From Amaricoccus sp. (GTDB lineage Bacteria > Pseudomonadota > Alphaproteobacteria > Rhodobacterales > Rhodobacteraceae): DNA of 64,000 nucleotides. Below, in pieces: positions 27,270 through 37,546 of this stretch. The stretch's first letter is position 1. Every line of letters starts with the position of its first letter. The translations under genes and the position numbers were made by a program. The notes under the pieces are model-generated. The model did not search any database. It was not told where the DNA came from and saw nothing but the letters and a program-made list of their open reading frames with translations. Location: assembly GCF_017993425.1 (NCBI RefSeq), contig NZ_JAGOMQ010000004.1, positions 1 through 64,000 of the forward strand, written 5' to 3'.

Positions 27270-28315
27270 TGGAGGACGGCGCCCCCGGACACCTGCGCTT
27301 CCCCTTCGAGCCGCCCGCCCCCGGCGCGGCGGTCAAGGTCGCCGAGGGCGTGCTCTGGCTGCGCCTGCCCGCCTTCGCCAGGCCCGACCACGTCAACGTC
27401 TACGCCCTCGACGACGGCGACGGCTGGACGATCGTCGACGCCGGGCTCGACGACCCGCCCACCCGCGCCGCCTGGGGCGCGCTGCTGATCGGCCCGCTCG
27501 CCGGGCGCCCCGTCCGCCGGCTGATCGTCACCCACCACCACCCCGACCATGTCGGGCTCGCCGGCTGGTTCCGCGCGGCCCTCGGCGCCGAGACCTGGAT
27601 CACCCGCACCGCCTGGCTCTACGCGCGGATGCTCAGCCTCGACGTGCAGGACCGCCCGACGCCCGAGGCCCTCGCCTTCTGGCGCGCCGCCGGCATGGCG
27701 CCCGACCTCCTCGCCGCGCGCGCCGGGAGCCGGCCGGTCAACTACGCCGACATGATCGCGCCGCTGCCCCTCGGCTTCCGCCGCATCGCCGAGGGCGACG
27801 AGATCGACGCCGGCGGCCGGCGCTGGCGCGTCGCCATCGGCGACGGCCACGCGCCGGAGCACGCGACGCTCTGGGGGATCGACCACGACCTCGTCCTCGC
27901 CGGCGACCAGATCCTGCCCGGCATCACCCCGAACCTCGGCGTCTACGCCAGCGAGCCCGACGCCGACCCGGTCGGGGCGTGGAACGAGAGCTGCCGCCGC
28001 CTCGCCGACCTCGCCCGGCCGGAGCAGCTCACCCTCCCCGGCCACGGCCGGCCCTTCCTCGACCCCAGCCGCCGCCTCGCGGCCCTCCTCGCCGACAGCG
28101 CCGACGCCGGCGAGCGCCTGCTCGCCGCGCTCGACGCGCCCCGCTCCGCGGCGGAGTGCTTCGACGCCCTCTACCGCCGCCCCATCGGCGCGGGCGAGTA
28201 CGGCCTCGCCCTCGCCGAGGCGGTGGGCCGGCTCAACCACGCCCGCGCCCTCGGACTGGTCGAGCGCGCCGCCGACGCCAAGGGCGTCTGGCGCTGGCGC
28301 CGATTAGGGGCCTGA
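27269..28315 (+). CDS. Metallo-beta-lactamase fold hydrolase
   Basis: The 348-residue protein has the MBL dimetal motif THHHPDH at residues 88-94, the later metal ligands in GDGHAPEHA and VLAGDQILPG, and the final His in LTLPGHGRP. A C-terminal winged-helix-like region (about 280-345; AAECFDALYRRPI) is typical of the LACTB2/glyoxalase-II-like subgroup. The ATG overlaps the acyl-CoA dehydrogenase stop by one base, so the two proteins are probably made together. A thioester hydrolase role next to an acyl-CoA enzyme is plausible but inferred. Confidence 0.88.
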   Translation: MEDGAPGHLRFPFEPPAPGAAVKVAEGVLWLRLPAFARPDHVNVYALDDGDGWTIVDAGLDDPPTRAAWGALLIGPLAGRPVRRLIVTHHHPDHVGLAGWFRAALGAETWITRTAWLYARMLSLDVQDRPTPEALAFWRAAGMAPDLLAARAGSRPVNYADMIAPLPLGFRRIAEGDEIDAGGRRWRVAIGDGHAPEHATLWGIDHDLVLAGDQILPGITPNLGVYASEPDADPVGAWNESCRRLADLARPEQLTLPGHGRPFLDPSRRLAALLADSADAGERLLAALDAPRSAAECFDALYRRPIGAGEYGLALAEAVGRLNHARALGLVERAADAKGVWRWRRLGA

Positions 28316-28383
28316 CAGCCCGCCGCGGCCAAGCTAGAAGATCGGGAATCCCCGCGGGGAGCGCCAGACGAAGGAGCCGAGAC

Positions 28384-28572
28384 TTGGCCGACCACAGCCA
28401 CGCCCATGCCCCCGCCCACCAGCACGCCCACGGACACGCCCCCGCGCACGTCCACGGCTCGGCAGACGTCGCCGAGCACCAGAAGATGTTCGAGAACTTC
28501 GCCCGCTTCTGGGTCTACGTCTTCGGCGCGGCGGCGGCCGTCCTGATCTTCCTCGCGATCTTCAACTCCTGA
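28384..28572 (+). CDS. aa3-type cytochrome c oxidase subunit IV
   Basis: The 62-residue protein has a His/Ala-rich N-terminus (HAHAPAHQHAHGHAPAH) and the conserved helix start ADVAEHQKMFENFARFWVY, then one membrane span. This is the bacterial COX IV-2 family of the alphaproteobacterial aa3 oxidase. The start is TTG 28384 with GGAG seven bases upstream; no ATG or GTG gives the right N-terminus. It lies apart from the catalytic cox genes, as is common. The histidine run may bind metal, which is not established. Confidence 0.88.
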   Translation: MADHSHAHAPAHQHAHGHAPAHVHGSADVAEHQKMFENFARFWVYVFGAAAAVLIFLAIFNS

Positions 28573-28606
28573 TCCCGTCGCTCCCGAGTCCGACGTCGGC
28601 ACGCCG

Positions 28607-29860
28607 GTGACGCCGCTCGCCCGCTTCGGCGCGGCGAGCGGGCTCACCAATCTCGGCGACGGCGTCGCGACCGTCGCCTGGGCCTGGGTCGCCTCGCTGC
28701 TGACCCGCGACCCGCTGCTCATCTCGCTGGTCGCCGTCGCGCTGCGCTTGCCCTGGGCGCTGTTCGCGCTGCCGGCGGGCGTCGTCGCCGACCGCGTCGA
28801 CCGCCGGCGGCTGATCCTCGCGATGGACATCGTCCGCGCCGCCGCCTTCGCCGCCGCGGCGCTCGCGCTCTGGGCGGCGCTGCCGCTGCCGCCGGCGCCG
28901 GACCGCGGGCTCGCCGTGCCCTCCGCCTTCGCCGCGCTGGTCGCGGCGGCGGCGCTGGTCGGCGCGGGCGAGGTGTTCCGCGACAACGCCGCCCAAACCA
29001 TGCTGCCGAGCCTCGTGCCTCACGACCGGCTCGAGCGCGCCAACGGCCGGCTCTGGAGCGTCGAGCTCGTCGGCAACGCCCTCGTCGGCCCGGCCCTCGG
29101 CGCCTTCCTCGTCGCCATCGCCGCGCCCGCGCCTTTCGCCGCCAACGCCGCCGCGTACGCCGCCGCGGCGCTGGCGGTCGCCAGCATCGCCGGCCGCTTC
29201 CGCCCCGCCGCCGAGGCGCCGCGCGCCTGGCGGCGCGAGCTCGGCGAGGGCTTCGCGTTCCTGCGCGCCGCGCCGCTCCTGCGCACGCTCGCCTGGCTGA
29301 CCGGGTTCTGGAACCTGTTCTTCCAGATGGTGTCGATCGCGCTGGTGCTCCACGTGCAGGAGAACCTCGGCATGGGGGCGCGCGCCTACGGCCTCGTCCT
29401 CGCCGCCGGCGCGTTCGGCGGCATCGCCGGCAGCCTCGCCGGGGCGCGCGTGGTCGCCCGGCTAGGGCCGGGGCCGACGGCGCAATGGATGCTGCTCGCC
29501 TCGGCCCCCGCCTTCGTCGCCATCGCCCTCGCCCCGGGGCCGCTCGCGCTGGCGCTGGCGCTCATGGCCTTCGAGTTCACTGGCCTCGTCTGGAACGTCG
29601 TCTCGGTGTCGTACCGCCAGCGCGCCATCCCCGACCGCCTGCTCGGCCGGGTCAACAGCCTCTACCGGCTGCTCGCCTGGGGGATGATGCCGGTCGGCCT
29701 CCTCCTCTCCGGCCTGATCGTCCGCGCCGCCGGAACCGTCCTGCCCCATGCCGCCGCGCTCGCCGCGCCCTTCCACGTCGCCGCCGCCGGCGCGCTCATC
29801 CTCGCCTTCGCCGGCTGGCGCGCCCTCGGCCGCGGCTTCGCCGCCGTCCGCCCGAAATAG
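28607..29860 (+). CDS. MFS transporter (EntS/MFS_3 type)
   Basis: This 417-residue inner-membrane protein has about twelve predicted helices. Family signs include FGAASGLTNLGDGVATVA at the N-terminus, the loop motif GVVADRVDRRRL between helices 2 and 3, and EVFRDNAAQTMLPSLV with LERANGRLWS, typical of MFS_3/EntS exporters. The start is taken as GTG 28607 (MTPLARFGAASG). It has no strong ribosome site but is the first start before the conserved segment. It follows COX IV by 34 bp and is convergent with the BCCT gene. The substrate is unknown; the family exports siderophores and drugs. Confidence 0.88.
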   Translation: MTPLARFGAASGLTNLGDGVATVAWAWVASLLTRDPLLISLVAVALRLPWALFALPAGVVADRVDRRRLILAMDIVRAAAFAAAALALWAALPLPPAPDRGLAVPSAFAALVAAAALVGAGEVFRDNAAQTMLPSLVPHDRLERANGRLWSVELVGNALVGPALGAFLVAIAAPAPFAANAAAYAAAALAVASIAGRFRPAAEAPRAWRRELGEGFAFLRAAPLLRTLAWLTGFWNLFFQMVSIALVLHVQENLGMGARAYGLVLAAGAFGGIAGSLAGARVVARLGPGPTAQWMLLASAPAFVAIALAPGPLALALALMAFEFTGLVWNVVSVSYRQRAIPDRLLGRVNSLYRLLAWGMMPVGLLLSGLIVRAAGTVLPHAAALAAPFHVAAAGALILAFAGWRALGRGFAAVRPK

Positions 29861-29864
29861 AGAA

Positions 29865-29883
29865 GGCCGCGCCCCGCGCGGCC
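29865..29883 (+). terminator. Hairpin after MFS gene
   Basis: A perfect 8-bp stem (GGCCGCGC with GCGCGGCC) and 3-base loop begin four bases after the MFS stop codon. There is no T-run; it is probably a stabilising or Rho-assisted end. Confidence 0.4.
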
Positions 29884-29948
29884 AGCGTCACGTATTCCCG
29901 GAGCGCCTGCGCGGAGGGCGAGGGGCCCCTCCGAAGGCCCTTGCTTGG

Positions 29949-29992
29949 GATCGGGGCACGCCGGCCCTCGTGAGGGCCGGCGCGTCCCGATC
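29949..29992. terminator. Long hairpin between convergent MFS and BCCT genes
   Basis: The arms at 29949-29969 and 29972-29992 form 21 pairs with one mismatch and one G-T wobble. The loop is only two bases, so the top pair or two would open. It is nearly symmetric, so it would fold in RNA from either strand. It lies 19 bases beyond the BCCT stop. No T-run occurs on either side. Confidence 0.6.
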
Positions 29993-30010
29993 GACACGGG
30001 GTCGATCAGG

Positions 30011-31573
30011 CTACTTCGTCACCGTATCGGCACCGGTCTCCCGCCGGCCGCCCCGCTCGACGCCCTGTCCCTCGAGCTCGTCCATCAGCGCGTGCCAGAG
30101 CGACACGCAAAGCCCCCCCATGACGACGAGGAAGGGCGCCGCCGCGATGATCGCCGCGGTCTGCAACCCGCCGAGCCCGCCCATGACGAGGAGCACCGAG
30201 GCCGAGGCGCCGGCCATGACGCCCCAGAGGACGACGACGCGGCTCGCCGGCTCGGTCGTGCCGCGCTCCGACAGCATCCCCATCACCACCGAGCCCGCAT
30301 CCGCGCCGGAGACGAAGAAGATCGCCACGAGGAACATCGCCACGAAACAGGTGAGCCCCGCCATCGGATACTGGTCGAGCAGCGCGAAGAGCGAGATCGG
30401 CGCGCCCTGGGTTTCCACCGCCTCGACGAGGCCGCCCGCGCCGGCGAGCTCCGAATAGAGCGCCGCGCCGCCCATGATGGTGAACCAGATGAACGTCACC
30501 ACGCTCGGGATCAGCAGCACGCCGATGACGAACTCGCGGATCGTCCGCCCGCGCGAGATGCGGGCGATGAAGACGCCGACGAAGGGCGCCCAGCTCACCC
30601 ACCAGGCCCAGTAGAAGATGGTCCAGCCGGCCAGCCAGTCGCCGTCACTGAAGGCGGCGGTCTTGAAGGACATGCTGACGAGGTTCGAGAGATAGTCCCC
30701 GAGCGCCTCGGGCAGGGTGTTGAGGATGAAGGTCGTCGGCCCGACCAGCGACAGGAAGACGAGGAGCAGGACGGCGAGCACCATGTTGAAGTTGCTGAGG
30801 AACTGGATGCCCTTGCCGACGCCGGAGACGGCCGACAGGATGAACATCACCGTCAGGACGGCGATGATGGTGAGCGCGATCCCGTTCGACTCGCCGGTGC
30901 CCCACAGGAAGTTCATGCCGCTGTTGATCTGCTGCGCCCCGAGCCCGAGCGAGGTCGCGGTGCCGAAGAGCGTCGCGATGATCGCGAGCGTGTCGATCGC
31001 CTTGCCGAGCGGCCCGCGCGCGGCGTCGCCGAGCAGCGGCGTGAACGCGCTCGAGATCAGCACCGGCAACCCGCGCCGGAAGCTGAAATAGGCGATGGCC
31101 AACCCGGTCACGGCGTAGATCGCCCAAGGGTGCAGCGCCCAGTGGAAGTAGGAATACTGCATGGCGAGGAGCGCGGCCTCGCGGCTCTGAGGCGCCGCGA
31201 GGCCGTGCGGGGGCTTGGCGAAGTGCGAGATCGGCTCGGCGACGCCCCAGAACATCAGCCCGATGCCCATGCCCACGCTGAACATCATGCAGACCCAGGA
31301 GACGGTAGTGAACTCCGGCTCCTCGTCGTCGCGCCCGAGCTTGACATTGCCGAAGCGGCTGGCGGCGAGGAACACCGCGAAGGCGAGGAAGACCGCGGTC
31401 GAGACCACGAAGGTCCATCCAAACCCGTCGATGATGAACGACAGGACGGCGCCGGCGACGGTGGCGAGGCTGTCGGGGCCGAGCGTGCCCCAGAGAACGA
31501 AGCTGCCGGCGATCGCGACCGATGGCCAGAACACCAGCGGGTCGATGTCGGCAAGGCGCTTGGGCTTGTTCAT
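30011..31573 (-). CDS. BCCT family betaine/carnitine/choline transporter
   Basis: This 520-residue sodium- or proton-coupled symporter imports a quaternary ammonium compound such as glycine betaine or choline for osmoprotection. About twelve helices are seen. The BCCT signature WAWWVSWAPFVGVFIARISRGRTIREF spans the substrate-site tryptophans, and the Gly-rich helix GMGIGLMFWGVAEP lies near residue 95. A long regulatory C-terminal tail is missing; only about 25 polar residues follow the last helix, so osmosensing by the tail is unlikely. The ATG at 31573 has AGGGA nine bases upstream. No bet genes are adjacent. Confidence 0.93.
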   Translation of the reverse strand: MNKPKRLADIDPLVFWPSVAIAGSFVLWGTLGPDSLATVAGAVLSFIIDGFGWTFVVSTAVFLAFAVFLAASRFGNVKLGRDDEEPEFTTVSWVCMMFSVGMGIGLMFWGVAEPISHFAKPPHGLAAPQSREAALLAMQYSYFHWALHPWAIYAVTGLAIAYFSFRRGLPVLISSAFTPLLGDAARGPLGKAIDTLAIIATLFGTATSLGLGAQQINSGMNFLWGTGESNGIALTIIAVLTVMFILSAVSGVGKGIQFLSNFNMVLAVLLLVFLSLVGPTTFILNTLPEALGDYLSNLVSMSFKTAAFSDGDWLAGWTIFYWAWWVSWAPFVGVFIARISRGRTIREFVIGVLLIPSVVTFIWFTIMGGAALYSELAGAGGLVEAVETQGAPISLFALLDQYPMAGLTCFVAMFLVAIFFVSGADAGSVVMGMLSERGTTEPASRVVVLWGVMAGASASVLLVMGGLGGLQTAAIIAAAPFLVVMGGLCVSLWHALMDELEGQGVERGGRRETGADTVTK

Positions 31574-31941
31574 GCAATCGTTCCCTGGCTGCTGGGGTGG
31601 AGAATGGCGGCCCGGCCTTGGCATGGGCGGCCGGACGGACCGCGCCCAGACTGCGCCCATCGCGCCCCGCGCCGGTGCGGGTTTGCGACCAATTTGCGAC
31701 ACAAAGCGAAGCCGAGCGCGCCGCAGCGCAAAAAACTCCGCTGCGGCGCCGTCCCGGCGCGCGCCGCCTCCGCAAGATCGCCCTCCGACTACCCCCTTCG
31801 GCCGGCCGCCCGAACTTCAGCCCAAGTTCGACGACGCCGAGGCCGAAGGGTCGTGGTGGCCGGGCGGGCTTGCCGGCTCCATATGACTTGGGTGATCTTA
31901 ACGCGTGAACACCCACGCGCGGCGGGACCGCCGAAACGAAA
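31574..31941. other. Gap between BCCT gene and infB terminator
   Basis: No gene is recognised. The region should hold the BCCT promoter (minus strand). Open frames here are composition artefacts without homology-like motifs or ribosome sites. Confidence 0.4.
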
Positions 31942-31966
31942 ACCGGCAGCCCGATGGGCTGCCGGT
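31937..31966 (-). terminator. Rho-independent terminator of the rimP-nusA-infB operon
   Basis: On the minus strand a perfect 11-bp stem (31956-31966 with 31942-31952) and a 3-base loop are followed by TTTTCGTTT. It lies 26 bases after the infB stop codon. Confidence 0.85.
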
Positions 31967-31992
31967 CATCCGGATCGTCAGGCCAGACCGCG

Positions 31993-34530
31993 TCAGGCGA
32001 GCGTGCGCTCGACCTTCTCGGTCTCGAAGATCTCGATGACGTCCGCCTCGCGGATGTCGTCGTAGTTCTCGAAGGCCATGCCGCATTCCTGCCCGGCCAG
32101 CACCTCGCGCACTTCGTCCTTGAAGCGCTTCAGCGTCTTCAGCTTGCCCTCGTGGATCACCACGTTGTCGCGCAGCAGGCGGACGCCCGCGGCCCGGCGC
32201 GCCACGCCCTCGGTGACCACGCAACCCGCGACCTTGCCGACGCCGGTGATCTTGAAGACCTCCTTGATCCGCGCATAGCCGACGAACTTCTCGCGGATCT
32301 CCGGGCTGAGCAGGCCCGAGGCCGCCTTCTTCACGTCGTCCACGAGGTCGTAGATGATCGAATAGTAGCGGATCTCGACGCCCTTCTGGTTCGCGCTCTC
32401 GCGCGCCGGCGCGTTGGCGCGGACGTTGAAGCCGATGATCGGCGCGCCCGAGGCCTCGGCCAGCGTCACGTCCGACTCGGTGATCGCGCCCACGCCCGAA
32501 TGCAGCACGCGGATGCGCACCTCGTCGGTGGAGATCTTCTCCAGCGCCTGCACGATCGCCTCGGCGGAGCCCTGCACGTCGGACTTCACGACGACAGGCA
32601 GCTCCTTGACGTCCTTGTCGGCCTTGGCCTTCGCCAGGAGCTGGTCGAGCGTCGTCGCCGAGCCGGCCGCCGCGCGCTTGTCGCGGGCGAGGCGGGCGCG
32701 GTAGTCGGCGATCTCGCGGGCCTTCGCCTCGTCGGCGACGACGTTCAGCACGTCGCCCGCCTCAGGCGTGCCGTTGAGGCCGAGCACCTCGACCGGAACC
32801 GAGGGGCCGGCCGCGTCGACGCGCTCGCCCTTGTCGTTGATGAGCGCGCGCACCTTGCCCCACTGCTCGCCGACGACGAAGATGTCGCCGCGCCTGAGCG
32901 TGCCCTTCTGCACCAGCACCGTGGCCACGGGCCCGCGGCCGACGTCGAGCTTCGCCTCGATGACGGCGCCCTCGGCCAGACGGTCCGGGTTCGCCTTGAG
33001 GTCGAGCAGCTCGGCCTGCAGCGCGATGTCCTCGAGCAGCGTGTCGAGCCCCTTGCCGGTGACGGCCGAGACCTCGACGTCGAGCGTCTCGCCGCCCATC
33101 TCCTCGACCACCACCTCGTGCTGGAGGAGCTGGGTGCGCACCTTGCGCGGATCGGCGGCCGGGCGGTCGATCTTGTTGATCGCGATGATCATCGGCACGC
33201 CGGCGGCGCGGGCGTGGCTGATCGCCTCGATCGTCTGCGGCATGACGCTGTCGTCGGCCGCCACGACCAGGATGACGATGTCCGTCACCTGCGCGCCGCG
33301 GGCGCGCATCGAGGTGAACGCGGCGTGGCCCGGCGTGTCGAGGAAGGTGATCAGCTGCCCGCCCTCGGTCCGCACCTGATAGGCGCCGATGTGCTGGGTG
33401 ATGCCGCCCGCCTCGCCCGAGACCACGTTGGTCTTGCGGATCGCGTCGAGGAGCGAGGTCTTGCCGTGGTCGACATGGCCCATGATCGTCACGATCGGGG
33501 CGCGCGGCTGCTGGTTCGCCTCGTCGTCGCCGGAGGCCTGGACGATCACGTCCTCGACGTCCGATTCCGACCGGCGCACCACCTTGTGGCCGAAATCCTC
33601 GACGATCAGCGTCGCGGTGTCCGCGTCGATGGTCTGGTTCTGCGTCGCCATGATGCCGTTCTGCATCAGCGCCTTCACCACGGCGGCGACCCGCTCCGCC
33701 ATGCGGTTGGCGAGCTCCTGCACCGTGATCGCGTCCGGCACCTGCACCTCGCGCACCACCTTCTCGCGCTCGCCGTGGCCGCCCGTCATCCGGCGCTTGT
33801 CGCGCTCCTGGCGGCGGCGCATCGCGGCGAGCGAGCGCTGGCGGCCCTCCTCGTCGGTGGCGTTGGCGATGGTGAGCTTGCCGGCGCGGCGGCGCTCGTC
33901 GTCCTTGGCGCGCGTCGGCTTCTTCTCGTCGACGACGGCCTTCAGCGTCGCCTTCTTGGCCCCGCCGCCGCCCGGCGCACGTCCGGCCTCGGCGCGGGCG
34001 GCCTGCGCCTGCGCCGCGGCGGTGTCGACGGGCGCCGGGGCCGCGCCGCGCGCCGCCGCGGGGGCGGGCCGCGCGGCGGCGCTGGCGGCGGCCTTCGCCG
34101 CGGCGGCCGCGGCCTCCTCGGCGGCGGCGGCGGCGCGCTGCTCGCGGATCTCGCGCTCGCGCTCCTCGCGCTCGGCGGCGTCCTTCTCGGCGCGCAGCCG
34201 CGCCAGCTCGGCGTCGCGGGCCGCGGTCGCCTCGCGCTCCTTGCGGACGCGCTCGGCCTCGGCGGCCTTGGCGGCCTCGACGGCCTTCAGCCGCCGCTCG
34301 AACTCGGCCTCGGACAGGTTCTGGGCGACGGCGCCGCGCGGATTGGCGGCCGTGGCCTGGGCGGCGCCCGGCTTCGGCACGACGACCCGCTTGCGCTTCG
34401 TCTCGACCGTCACCGACTTGGTGCGGCCGTGGCTGAAGCTCTGCTTCACGTGGTGGGTCTCCGTTCCGCCGGCGCCGCGCAGTCCGAGCGGCTTGCCCCG
34501 GCTGCGGTCGCTGTCCTTGATGTCCGTCAT
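31993..34530 (-). CDS. infB: Translation initiation factor IF-2
   Basis: This 845-residue GTPase brings fMet-tRNA to the 30S subunit and promotes subunit joining. The N-terminal third is a low-complexity Ala/Glu/Arg-rich coiled coil (about 85-230). An IF2_N domain and the G domain follow: P-loop GHVDHGKT at 351-358, switch [14 protein letters not shown], then beta-barrel domains and the C-terminal fMet-binding domain. The ATG at 34530 overlaps the stop of the YlxR/L7Ae gene, so translation is coupled. It is the last gene of the operon, before a strong terminator. Confidence 0.97.
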   Translation of the reverse strand: MTDIKDSDRSRGKPLGLRGAGGTETHHVKQSFSHGRTKSVTVETKRKRVVVPKPGAAQATAANPRGAVAQNLSEAEFERRLKAVEAAKAAEAERVRKEREATAARDAELARLRAEKDAAEREEREREIREQRAAAAAEEAAAAAAKAAASAAARPAPAAARGAAPAPVDTAAAQAQAARAEAGRAPGGGGAKKATLKAVVDEKKPTRAKDDERRRAGKLTIANATDEEGRQRSLAAMRRRQERDKRRMTGGHGEREKVVREVQVPDAITVQELANRMAERVAAVVKALMQNGIMATQNQTIDADTATLIVEDFGHKVVRRSESDVEDVIVQASGDDEANQQPRAPIVTIMGHVDHGKTSLLDAIRKTNVVSGEAGGITQHIGAYQVRTEGGQLITFLDTPGHAAFTSMRARGAQVTDIVILVVAADDSVMPQTIEAISHARAAGVPMIIAINKIDRPAADPRKVRTQLLQHEVVVEEMGGETLDVEVSAVTGKGLDTLLEDIALQAELLDLKANPDRLAEGAVIEAKLDVGRGPVATVLVQKGTLRRGDIFVVGEQWGKVRALINDKGERVDAAGPSVPVEVLGLNGTPEAGDVLNVVADEAKAREIADYRARLARDKRAAAGSATTLDQLLAKAKADKDVKELPVVVKSDVQGSAEAIVQALEKISTDEVRIRVLHSGVGAITESDVTLAEASGAPIIGFNVRANAPARESANQKGVEIRYYSIIYDLVDDVKKAASGLLSPEIREKFVGYARIKEVFKITGVGKVAGCVVTEGVARRAAGVRLLRDNVVIHEGKLKTLKRFKDEVREVLAGQECGMAFENYDDIREADVIEIFETEKVERTLA

Positions 34531-35219
34531 TCCGTCGTCTGCCTTTCCGCGCGGAGGCGTTCCCCCGCCGTTCGATCGTCCGCCGAATCGTCCATGGCGC
34601 CGTCCGCCGACGGCGCGTCGTAGTAGAGGCTGCCCCTGACGCCTGCAAGCCGTCGGGCCTCGTCGCCGATGCGTTTCGCGAGGCCCCCCTCGAGCACGGC
34701 GGCATGTATCACACTATCGCGGGCGAATGCCAAACCCAATTCGTCCGCGGTGAGGCAGGTCACATGGCTGCTCCCGCCCGCCGGCGGCCGCAGCGCGGCC
34801 TTGCCGCGCGCTGATCCGTCCGACGCCTGAACGAGGAGCGCGGCCTTGCCCCCGACCAGCGCCTCCTTGACCTTCTCGAGCCCCGCGACCGCCTGCCCCG
34901 CCTTGCGGGCCAGCGCGATCAACTCGACCACCCGCCGCGCCAGGCCGTCCTCGACCAGGGCCGCGAGATCCGCGGGCGCCGAGACCTGCCGGCGCGCCGC
35001 CTTGGCGAAATGGCCCTTCGCCGCCGCCGCCGCAAGGGCCTTCGCGTCGGCCGTGACATAGAGGCCACGGCCGGGCAACTTTCCGGCGAGGTCCGGCACG
35101 ACCGCGCCGTCCGGCGCGATCACGAAACGCACGAGCCCGGCCTGCGGCGCGCTCGCGCGCGTCACGATGCAGCGCCGCTCGGGCGCCTCGCGGTCCTTCG
35201 GCCGGCCGCCGCGCGTCAC
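34527..35219 (-). CDS. RNA-binding protein, YlxR (DUF448) fused to L7Ae-like domain
   Basis: The 230-residue protein lies between nusA and infB, where ylxR and rplGA/ylxQ are separate genes in Bacillus; here both are one chain. Residues about 10-85 are DUF448 (PERRCIVTR, then [13 protein letters not shown]). Residues about 105-195 are L7Ae/L30e-like ([24 protein letters not shown], then [24 protein letters not shown]). The start GTG 35219 has GAGGG eight bases upstream and begins just before DUF448. Related proteins bind RNA or act with RNase P and nucleoid control, so a role in RNA metabolism is likely. It overlaps infB by four bases. Confidence 0.88.
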   Translation of the reverse strand: MTRGGRPKDREAPERRCIVTRASAPQAGLVRFVIAPDGAVVPDLAGKLPGRGLYVTADAKALAAAAAKGHFAKAARRQVSAPADLAALVEDGLARRVVELIALARKAGQAVAGLEKVKEALVGGKAALLVQASDGSARGKAALRPPAGGSSHVTCLTADELGLAFARDSVIHAAVLEGGLAKRIGDEARRLAGVRGSLYYDAPSADGAMDDSADDRTAGERLRAERQTTE

Positions 35220-35230
35220 GTCGTCGTCCC

Positions 35231-36853
35231 TCAGGCGTCCTTCTCCTCTTCGCCTTCCGCCGCCTCGCCCTCGGCGGCCTCCGCCTCCGCCTCCAGCTCG
35301 GACGGATCGACCCAGCCGAGCTGCACGCGGGCGTTCATGATCAGCGTCTGCGCCTCCTCGAGGCTCATGTCGAACTTCTCGAGCAGGCCCTCGTCCTTCA
35401 CCCGCTTGCCCTCGGCGTTCGTGGTGAACCCGCCCGCGAGCTCCCAGTCGGCGCAGCGCGCGAACTCCTCGAGGTTGAGGACGCCGTCCTCGGCCAGCCG
35501 CTCGATCATCTGCGGGGTCAGCCCCTCGAAGTCGAACAGGTCCTGCTGCACCCCGAGCTCCTTCGCCCGCTCGATGGCGCGCGCGTTGATCTCGTCGAGG
35601 CTCTCCCGCGCCCGGGCCTGCAACTCCTCGGCCGTGGTCTCGTCGAAGCCGTCGATCGAGGTCAGCTCGTCGAGATCGACATAGGCGATCTCCTCCAGGT
35701 TGGCGAAGCCCTCGGCCACGAGCAGCTGCGCCACCATCTCGTCGACGTTCATCGTCTCCATGAAGAGCTGCGTGCGCTCGGCGAACTCCGCCTGCCGCCG
35801 CTCGCTCTCCTGCGCCTCGGTCAGGATGTCGATGTCGAACCCGGTGAGCTGGCTCGCCAGCCGCACGTTCTGCCCGCGCCGCCCGATCGCCAGCGACAGC
35901 TGCTCGTCGGGCACCACCACCTCGATGCGCTCGCTGTCCTCGTCGAACACGACCTTGGACACCTCGGCCGGCTGCAGCGCGTTCACGAGGAACGTCGCCG
36001 GGTCCTGGTTCCACGGGATGATGTCGATCTTCTCGCCCTGGAGCTCGGCCACCACCGCCTGCACGCGGGAGCCCCTCATGCCGACGCAGGCGCCGACCGG
36101 GTCGATCGAGTTGTCGTAGGAGATGACGCCCATCTTCGCCCGGCTGCCCGGGTCGCGGGCGACCGCCTTGATCTCGATGACGCCGTCGTAGATCTCCGGC
36201 ACCTCCATCTTGAAGAGCTCCGCCAGGAACTCCGGCGCCGTCCGGCTCAGGAAGATCTGCGGCCCCCGCGTCTCGTGCCGCACGTCGCGCACCAGGGCCC
36301 GCACCCGGTCGCCGTTGCGGAAGGCCTCGCGCTGGATCAGCTGGTCGCGGCGCAGGATCGCCTCGCCCCGGCCCACGTCGACGATGACGTTGCCGTATTC
36401 CGTCCGCTTGACGATGCCGTTGATGATCGTCCCGGCGCGGTCCTTGAACTCCTCGTACTGGCGCAGCCGCTCGGCCTCGCGGACCTTCTGCATGATCACC
36501 TGCTTCGCCGACTGCGCGGCGATGCGGCCGAAATCCATCGGGGGCAGGCTGTCGGTCAGGTAGTCGCCGATCCCGGCGTCCGGCTTGATCGCCTTCGCGT
36601 CCTCCAGCGTGATCTCGGTGAAGAAGTTCTCCACCTCCTCGACCACGTGGCGATACCGCGTCATGTGCAGCTCGCCCGACTTCGGGTCGATCTTCGCGCG
36701 GATGTCGTACTCGGCGCCGTAGCGCGACCGCGCGGCCTTGCCGAGGCTGTCTTCCATCGCCTCGATGACGAGCGCCGGGTCGATCATCTTCTCCCGGGCG
36801 ACCGCATCGGCGATCTGCAGGAGCTCGAGCCGGTTGGCGGAGGTCACGCTCAT
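35231..36853 (-). CDS. nusA: Transcription termination/antitermination factor NusA
   Basis: This 540-residue factor binds RNA polymerase and nascent RNA, controlling pausing, termination and antitermination. Domains in order are the N-terminal polymerase-binding domain (1-130; [20 protein letters not shown]), S1 (about 140-205), and two KH domains ([19 protein letters not shown], then [18 protein letters not shown]). Two C-terminal acidic helix-hairpin-helix repeats (about 370-500) and an acidic tail complete it. The length matches alphaproteobacterial NusA. Its start overlaps the rimP stop by four bases. Operon membership is the classical order. Confidence 0.97.
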   Translation of the reverse strand: MSVTSANRLELLQIADAVAREKMIDPALVIEAMEDSLGKAARSRYGAEYDIRAKIDPKSGELHMTRYRHVVEEVENFFTEITLEDAKAIKPDAGIGDYLTDSLPPMDFGRIAAQSAKQVIMQKVREAERLRQYEEFKDRAGTIINGIVKRTEYGNVIVDVGRGEAILRRDQLIQREAFRNGDRVRALVRDVRHETRGPQIFLSRTAPEFLAELFKMEVPEIYDGVIEIKAVARDPGSRAKMGVISYDNSIDPVGACVGMRGSRVQAVVAELQGEKIDIIPWNQDPATFLVNALQPAEVSKVVFDEDSERIEVVVPDEQLSLAIGRRGQNVRLASQLTGFDIDILTEAQESERRQAEFAERTQLFMETMNVDEMVAQLLVAEGFANLEEIAYVDLDELTSIDGFDETTAEELQARARESLDEINARAIERAKELGVQQDLFDFEGLTPQMIERLAEDGVLNLEEFARCADWELAGGFTTNAEGKRVKDEGLLEKFDMSLEEAQTLIMNARVQLGWVDPSELEAEAEAAEGEAAEGEEEKDA

Positions 36854-37455
36854 TTCACTTCCTCGTCCTCGTCACGGGTTGTCTCCTCGTCGTCCACTTC
36901 GATCTCGTCGAACTGGCTCTCGTCTATCTCTCCGGGCTCGAACCCGGCCGCCTTGCGCCCCGCGAGGCTCTCGGCGATCAGCGCATCCGTCAGCACCAGC
37001 TTCGCGTCGGCGAGGAGGTCGAAGGAGAGGCCGATGGTCCCCTCCGGGATCTCCACCAGCACCTCGCCGTCCTGCACCCCCGCCAGCACGCCCTTGAAGC
37101 GCTTCCGCCCGTCGATGGCCTCCGCGGTCTCGATCTTGACCTCGTAGCCCTCGTAGCGCTCGAAGTCCTTGAGCCGGGTCAGCGGCCGGTCGATGCCGGG
37201 CGAGGACACCTCCAGCACGTACTCGCCGCTGATCGGATCCTCGACGTCGAGCACGGCGGACACCGCCCGGCTGATCCGCGCGCAGTCGTCGACCTCGATC
37301 CAGCCCTCGGGCCGCTCGGCCATGATCTGCACCGTGCTGCGCTTGCCGCCCATCAGCCGCAGCCGCACCAGCTCGAAGCCCATGCCCTCGATGGTGGGCT
37401 GGACGATGCCGGCGAGGCGCTTGTCGATGGCGGCTTTGGCGATCAGGTCGGCCAA
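36850..37455 (-). CDS. rimP: Ribosome maturation factor RimP
   Basis: RimP assists late 30S subunit assembly. The 201-residue protein has the alpha-beta N-domain ([20 protein letters not shown], then [16 protein letters not shown]), the [11 protein letters not shown] hinge motif, and the C-terminal SH3-like barrel ([20 protein letters not shown]). It ends in an acidic tail of about 35 residues, longer than in E. coli. It is the first gene of the rimP-nusA-ylxR-infB operon. A short leader with a terminator-like hairpin precedes it. Confidence 0.95.
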   Translation of the reverse strand: MADLIAKAAIDKRLAGIVQPTIEGMGFELVRLRLMGGKRSTVQIMAERPEGWIEVDDCARISRAVSAVLDVEDPISGEYVLEVSSPGIDRPLTRLKDFERYEGYEVKIETAEAIDGRKRFKGVLAGVQDGEVLVEIPEGTIGLSFDLLADAKLVLTDALIAESLAGRKAAGFEPGEIDESQFDEIEVDDEETTRDEDEEVK

Positions 37456-37471
37456 GGCGGACTCCGGAACG

Positions 37472-37493
37472 AAAAAACGGGCGCGCGGCCCGT
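37472..37493 (-). terminator. Terminator-like hairpin in the rimP leader (possible attenuator)
   Basis: On the minus strand ACGGGC pairs with GCCCGT around a 5-base loop, directly followed by six T. It sits between the predicted rimP promoter and the rimP start at 37455, so it would stop transcripts before the operon unless prevented. Confidence 0.6.
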
Positions 37494-37546
37494 TGAACTT
37501 TCCGGTGGAAGGGACCCGAGAGGATCAACCTGCCGCTGATGAGGGC

